Source: Neoceratodus forsteri | Lineage: Eukaryota; Chordata; Ceratodontiformes; Ceratodontidae | Direction: 5' to 3' | DNA: 64,000 nt | NCBI GenBank assembly: GCA_016271365.2 | Contig: JADMNL010000022.1 | Coordinates: forward strand, 224,602,501-224,666,500 | Shown here: piece after piece, positions 59,101 to 64,000 of the stretch | How positions within the stretch are numbered: the stretch's first letter is position 1 | Layout: each line of letters begins with the position of its first letter | Position numbers and translations under genes: made by a program | The notes under the pieces: model-generated | The model's input: only the letters and a program-made list of their open reading frames with translations | Told to the model about the DNA's origin: nothing | Database searches by the model: none

Positions 59101-59761
59101 GAAGTACACTGTACTTCCTGAACTTTATTGTGATGTTTCTGACTCATTTTGGCACTTTTTAATGCAACATCAGTTACTGTGCATCCATAAGACATCGTAT
59201 AATATGAATTTGAAACCAAATCAGAAACTCTGTAGAAAAGAAACAAATTACATAAGTGAAACATGTGATCTTTCTTTAAAGGGAAGGGAAACAATGGCCA
59301 CAAGATGGTACTGCAAGATAAGGAATGAAACCGGTCCCTTATACACTGTATAGGAAGAAATTGAGAACTGTTGAAACTTTATTCATCAATATTTAAAGAA
59401 ATATTTTTCACACACTCCCCTTGGCATCATAGGGGTTACAATTACTATGTTTCTATTTTTTAAACCTTAAGCACCTTAGGATAGCCTCATTTAGGGGATG
59501 CACCTAACTTTTACAATGAGGTCCGGTGGTGGATGTGACATCAACATGGTAAACAAGTTACACTACTTTCAATTAAAAACATTCATAATTTGAAGTGTAA
59601 AAGTCTATAACACATGGAAACCATGGTATTTTAGTGCTTAGTTCTGGGCTAACAATCTACCTGCTGAACGTTGTAGCACTTCTCACATGCACTATGAGTA
59701 TTAAGCTGGGTTTGCTAAAGTTTTTATGCTATACAGTTCAAACATTTTTATATTTTTATTG
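59101..59761. other. non-coding spacer
   Basis: AT-rich sequence without coding similarity. Confidence 0.45.
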
Positions 59762-59960
59762 GGAGGCAGTACAGAGCAGTAGTTTAAGGCTCTGAGCTGC
59801 AAATCTGGTGACATCCAGAAGACCAGACCTGGGTTTGAATCCCCCAGTTTCCACTTGCATACTGTGTGACCCTGAGCAAGTCAATTAACTTCCCTGTGCT
59901 CCCAAGTCGCACCTGTAAAAAAGCTTTCAGCTTAGTGTGCTACTCCTGGTTAAACAACTA
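59762..59960 (+). mobile_element. tRNA-derived SINE with MIR/CORE-like middle
   Basis: The head resembles a tRNA gene with an A-box-like TAGTTTAAGGCTCTGAG and a near-perfect B box GGGTTTGAATCCCC (59831-59844). The middle reads ACTGTGTGACCCTGAGCAAG, TCAATTAACTTCCCTGTGC, a pattern shared with the conserved core of MIR-type SINEs. A (TAAAA)-like A-rich tail lies at 59955-59985. Not a functional tRNA, because the 3' half is missing. Confidence 0.85.
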
Positions 59961-60639
59961 AAATAAAAAATAAAATATATAAATATATATTGTTAGTGTT
60001 TGGTAACCAGGAAAAGTACACTGTCCGAGGCTCATTTCCATGTGTGGCATGGAAAAGATAATATATAAAACAGGATAACCAAGTCAATATAATCAATGCA
60101 AAGAAATGGTATTTAGCCATAAAAGTGAGGAAATGTGACATTAGGATAAAAAAATCCCCATGGCCTTGGTGAATTTATGTTATGGTCTTTCTTGGGATTT
60201 GAATTGGCTAACTCTGGTACTGTTTTATTTAGACCTAGAAAAATACCCACACACCAATGCTTGGAGAGAGGGTGATGAAGTTAGGGTGACACCATCACTG
60301 TATCACACCACCATTCAACCCCCCCATGCCACAAAATCACCAAGCCCCAGGGGATTTATGATGAAAGCAGTTTATCTGACTTCTGACTTTTCTGCACGCC
60401 AGATGTGGTAGCATGTGAATTTCCAATCATTTAAAAAAATGTTATTTTTCATGTTTTTTATTTATTTATGTATTTAGTTTTTGTTGACTGGGTAAGTGCA
60501 CTAGACAAATTCTGCCTATTTTTAGGCACAGCCCAGGGGAGGGGGATACAGATGAATGACAACTGATCTTGAACCAGATTAAGCTGTTGGTGGTACTTTT
60601 TTTTTTTCCTTTTGAGTGAATGGGGGAAAGTTTGGCTGG
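59961..60639. other. non-coding, AT-rich spacer
   Basis: No coding similarity. Includes a short TATA-rich stretch (59976-59990) and a T run at 60598-60608 shortly before the Tx1-like element. Confidence 0.45.
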
Positions 60640-60696
60640 GGCACCAGGGAAACTGCCCTACTAAGCGGTAGGGGGAGCAGCTGCTCAGGTAGCAAA

Positions 60697-62559
60697 ATGG
60701 CAGACAGTGTCAGTCATGCTGCGGTCTTGCAGGCTGAGAATTCATCCCAGATTTTGGGCATGACTGTGCGAGGGGATGTGGAGACTTTGCATCCCACAGG
60801 AAGGGAGCTACAGAACTGGAGTGATGTGCATGGTATTGTCCATGCAGCGGGGGAAAGTGGAAACGAGAACTCAGTCCATGGATATGTCTCCATATGTCAC
60901 GGAGAGCGAGCGATTGCAGAGTGCAACAGATATCATGAATAGTTGTGGCAGGCCAGCTGTTCACAACCAGTAATGGGGACTACGAGCCACAGTGCTGATG
61001 TGGCTATGGATGGAGTGCAGAAGTGCATACCTACTGATACAACGGAGTCTGACAACTGCTGGTTGAAAGAAGAAGCTCTTTTGAATGCAGGATGATCTGT
61101 GTGAATGGAAAATGGATCCCTGACTCAAACTGGAAGTCTTTCACACAGTCACAGCCAGACAGTCAGGGGGCTCCCTGCACAGCAAATTCAGGTCAGCAAC
61201 ATGAGAATGGTCTTGGTTTTGTAATGGAGGGGGTTGGGGCATGAACAGAGGATAATGATGCACCTCAGGCTCATACAGGGATTCTGGAGGCAATGCCTGA
61301 TGAGTCCTCCCCCCCCACCCCCAATGAAGGCACACCAGGAGACCTGGTCTCAGGTTCTCTGATTTGTTTAAAAATAATACACTGGAGAAAGAACCATGGC
61401 GCAACGCGGTCTGCCTCCATTATAGGGGAGGGCTGCAAGAACACCTTGACAGAGCATATGTGGTATGCAAACTACTGAAAGAATCGGTGACCTTTCAGAC
61501 CACTGAAATCTACACCCTAATTAACATCAGGGGCGAAGATACCTTTGACATTAGCTTCAAAACTTTTTCAAGCTTGGACAGATTTTTGCAAAAATATGAA
61601 TCTTGTAAAACAAAGCTTTATGGGTTCCCTTTTTGGCAATTCCTCTAACTAAACCCTTGTTTAAAACTGTGCATATTGTGTTTCGTAATGAAGGGGTAAA
61701 TGTGGGGGACATACAGTTTTGGCTTGAACAAAAATGTAATGTGCTGGAGCCTCCAGAAGCCATCATTGATGAAGAAGGCATTTGGACAGGTAGCTGGCAA
61801 TTTAAAGTCAAGTTACACATCCTGGGAAATGAGGTAGCGCATATACCAAATGGCTTTTTTTTAGGAAAGGACAGAGGTATAGGTTTTTACCCAGGACAGC
61901 CCAAAGCATGTTACAAGTGTGGGAGCAAAAGGCATCTTAGTAGTGTCTGTGAGAAAATAAAATGTGCTTTATGTGGGGATTTTGATCACAACAGTAGGAC
62001 ATGTAGAAATCTTTTTTGCTGTAATTTATGCGATGAATAGGGACACGCATACCACCAGTGCCCTGGGCAGGTCAGAATAGACAGGGAGGGCTGGACAAGG
62101 AAGATCTAATCCACCATGCACAAGAGAGACATAGGCCTCATTTTACTGATCAGGACACACCCCAAACAGGGCCTACTACTTTTGATACTGAAACTGACCT
62201 GCCTAATTCTGATGTTAGGCTTACTACAGAACAGTCACCCAAGGATACACAGACTTCAGCACATACAGTTCTACTAAGTACCTTGATCATTACAGAAAGT
62301 AATGTTATGCCCCCCCAATAGTGGATTTTCAAACAACTAAATGGGTAATAAGGGCATCCAGCAAACAGAGAACCCCCAACCCATTGTGGTTGCAGTACAC
62401 AATGCCTTTCAAGTCTTACAGGATCAGGAAGGGGGCTCAGAGTCAGACGTTTTCTTTAAATCCAGCACCATATCTGAAATGGAGATGGAGGAGGAAGGGG
62501 GCACAGAAGTTCTGGGCACTAAGAAAAAGATAGGGAGGAAAAGAAAAAAAGATAAATAG
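60697..62559 (+). pseudogene. Tx1 ORF1 with three CCHC zinc knuckles
   Basis: Nucleic-acid-binding ORF1p. An acidic N-terminal part starts with MADSVSHAA (60697). A middle domain lies in two frames (61364-61648 and 61633-62040), with WRNAVCLHYRG and KLYGFPFW. Three C-x2-C-x4-H-x4-C knuckles follow: CYKCGSKRHLSSVC, CALCGDFDHNSRTC, and a third at about 62022-62062 interrupted by a TAG (62038-62040). The tail (62341-62559) is acidic, then Lys/Arg-rich, ending at TAG 62557-62559. At least four frame disruptions. Confidence 0.85.
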
Positions 62560-62568
62560 TAAATCAGT

Positions 62569-64000
62569 ATGGCAACATTAAACCTAGTCTCTTTCAATGC
62601 CTACAGCATGAAATATTATAAAAAGAGATTAGCATGTCTAAATTTTTGCAGGGATTTGGGGCAGATATAACTTTCTTGCAAGAGACTAGGTTAAATAGCT
62701 TGGAGGATGTGGCCCAAGCAGAAAAACATTGGATAAGGGGCCCCTCATTTTGGTCCTATGGCACAGATATGGTGGATGGCTTAGGGATTTTGTTTGGACA
62801 CATGCAAGTTCAAGTTTTAAGGATAGTGGACTTTCTACCCGGGAGGGTATTAATTGTAGATTGTCTTTACAAAGGTTTACAAACATAGTATGCACCACAG
62901 GTTAAAACAGCACACTTAGACTTAGTTAATGAAGTAAAGCCCTTTTTGTTTATTAAAAAACACATTCTATGGGGAGAGGATTTTAATTGTAACTTGGATC
63001 TTAAAATCAAGGATCAAGTACAGAGAAAAACATACTGCGATACTCATGCTTTACAAGAAATAATAAGAACATCTACCTTAAAAGATGCATATAGGGAGAT
63101 ACATACTACGGCAGGGGCTACATATCGGAGAATAATTTATTCTTCTCATATTGATTACTTTTTCCTTTCAAAATTTTTGGTTCCTATTAGCTTTGACTTA
63201 ACGCTCTGTGCAGTATCAGATCATATGGCTTTACTTTGCAAACTAGGCCTTTCTTCAGTCCCACCTAGGTTTCCTACAGTTAATAATAGATTGGAAACTG
63301 AACTGTTCCCCATTAGAGCAACCTGAAATGCAGACTAAATTATTACAGGTCCTAACTATGAGAAAATCAGTAGCAGAGATGTACGATAATTGGGTTTCCT
63401 GTGGGAAGACACAAAAAAAGAAATAAAGCAATTTTTCGTCTCATCAGGAAAAGCTAAGAGTACGAATGACTATTAAAAATATCTGAGGTACAGGAACCAG
63501 TACTACCATTTAATGTCCTTATCAAATTCTTCAGATGTTAGTATATAAGATCAAATGGCAGCCATTAAAGCAAAAAGGAAACATTATCAGTATGATAGGG
63601 TGGTTTCCTTGCAGGCAGAAATGCAACTTGGTTTGCAAAAGACACCCTCTTCTGACCCTTTTTCAGCCTACAAACAGACCTTAAACAAGAAACTAATGGA
63701 AGTGTTATGGGATGAGTCAGGGCAGTTAAGACAGACTGATGTTGAGATGTTAGACATTGTTCAACAATTTTTACAGACACAACATGGAAACGCTTTCAAC
63801 TCAGGTGCTCAATGGGAGCAGGTTATGACATTTGCAGCTCCAGGAATTACATGTAGTCAGTCAGCTGCACTAGAGAATCCTATAACAACAGAAGAGGTTA
63901 GAGGTGCTACATCTTCTCTAAAATTAGGAGTATCTCCTGGAGAGGACGGCCTTATGAATTCATTCTATAAACATTTATCAGAGGATTTAAGTGAAATTCT
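62569..64000 (+). pseudogene. Tx1 ORF2, endonuclease and start of reverse transcriptase (partial)
   Basis: The ATG is at 62569-62571, 9 bases after the ORF1 stop. The endonuclease shows LVSFNAYSMK (Asn block), TFLQETRLNS (Glu block, other frame), GEDFNCNLD near 62985, SHIDYFFLSK and AVSDHMALL near 63215-63235. A connector with EAALEN-like and VSPGEDGLMNSFYKHL blocks near 63930 begins the RT fingers. The protein leaves the window there. Frameshifts near 62630, 62890 and 63320 break it. Confidence 0.85.

Larger units (their letters stand above)
60640..64000 (+). mobile_element. Tx1-clade LINE (L1 superfamily), plus strand, right end outside window
   Basis: An ORF1 with three CCHC zinc knuckles followed 9 bases later by an ORF2 with endonuclease and the start of RT is the layout of Xenopus Tx1-like elements. 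It continues past the window edge in the RT. The 5' start is uncertain; 60640 is where G-rich sequence begins before the first ORF1-like frame. Confidence 0.85.

Noticed and set aside
59762..59850. functional tRNA gene
   Set aside because: A and B boxes are present but the 3' half and acceptor stem are replaced by MIR-like sequence; it is a SINE head.
1..64000. further V, D or J segments or a TCR constant exon
   Set aside because: I looked for YYC-plus-heptamer and FGxG-plus-signal patterns among the open frames and found only the one V segment; short J segments could still be missed by eye.

Overview
This looks like a repeat-rich nuclear segment from a non-mammalian, non-avian vertebrate. 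The mix points that way: a germline T-cell-receptor V segment plus DIRS, Tc1/mariner, L2, CR1, Penelope, L1/Tx1 and tRNA-SINE copies. An amphibian is the best fit. A caecilian is my tentative guess from the CR1 3' tails, which carry repeats of the 'catagaa' type, but species cannot be settled from this sequence alone. The only host gene I can support is one V segment near the left end. Almost everything else is mobile-element DNA, mostly decayed and deeply nested.

Layout. 1-2551: a (TG)n microsatellite, then a minus-strand TCR alpha/delta-type V gene with leader exon, intron, V exon and 23-bp-spacer recombination signal, a TATA-like box upstream, and non-coding flank. 2552-19728: one DIRS tyrosine-recombinase retrotransposon with inverted terminal repeats and an internal complementary region. 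It has been split by a SINE-like insert (2670-3249), an unclassified insert (4460-10412) that itself carries a Tc1 element and an L2 LINE, a second LINE (about 10798-14798), and an unidentified ~0.8 kb insert in the reverse transcriptase. 19729-26250: non-coding, a CR1 3' fragment abutting a longer CR1 with a GDSL-esterase ORF1, a ~65-bp minisatellite, and an L2 3' end. 27321-34700: a minus-strand CR1-like LINE, a Penelope/GIY-YIG fragment, and another minus-strand CR1.

36433-51087: a near full-length L1-clade element (called L1-A here) bounded by a 17-bp target-site duplication. Its endonuclease is split by a second, opposite-strand full-length L1-clade element (L1-B, 38748-46176, 11-bp duplication) and by a probable 727-bp insert. 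51537-60600: LINE 3' fragments, a palindromic/tandem repeat cluster (56630-57850), SINE-like copies and AT-rich spacer. 60640-64000: a plus-strand Tx1-clade LINE with zinc-knuckle ORF1 and ORF2, running off the right edge.

How it works together: the V gene is the only unit that looks functional for the host. It would be rearranged to a (D)J segment outside the window. The retroelements look like independent insertions of different ages. L1-B is the best preserved (intact YADD and endonuclease motifs, few frameshifts); the DIRS and L1-A are clearly dead, with altered catalytic residues. I did not find a novel multi-gene system. The points most worth a second look are the V segment with Leu at the usual FR2 Trp, the resolvable DIRS structure, the two-level L1 nest, and the palindromic satellite near 57 kb.
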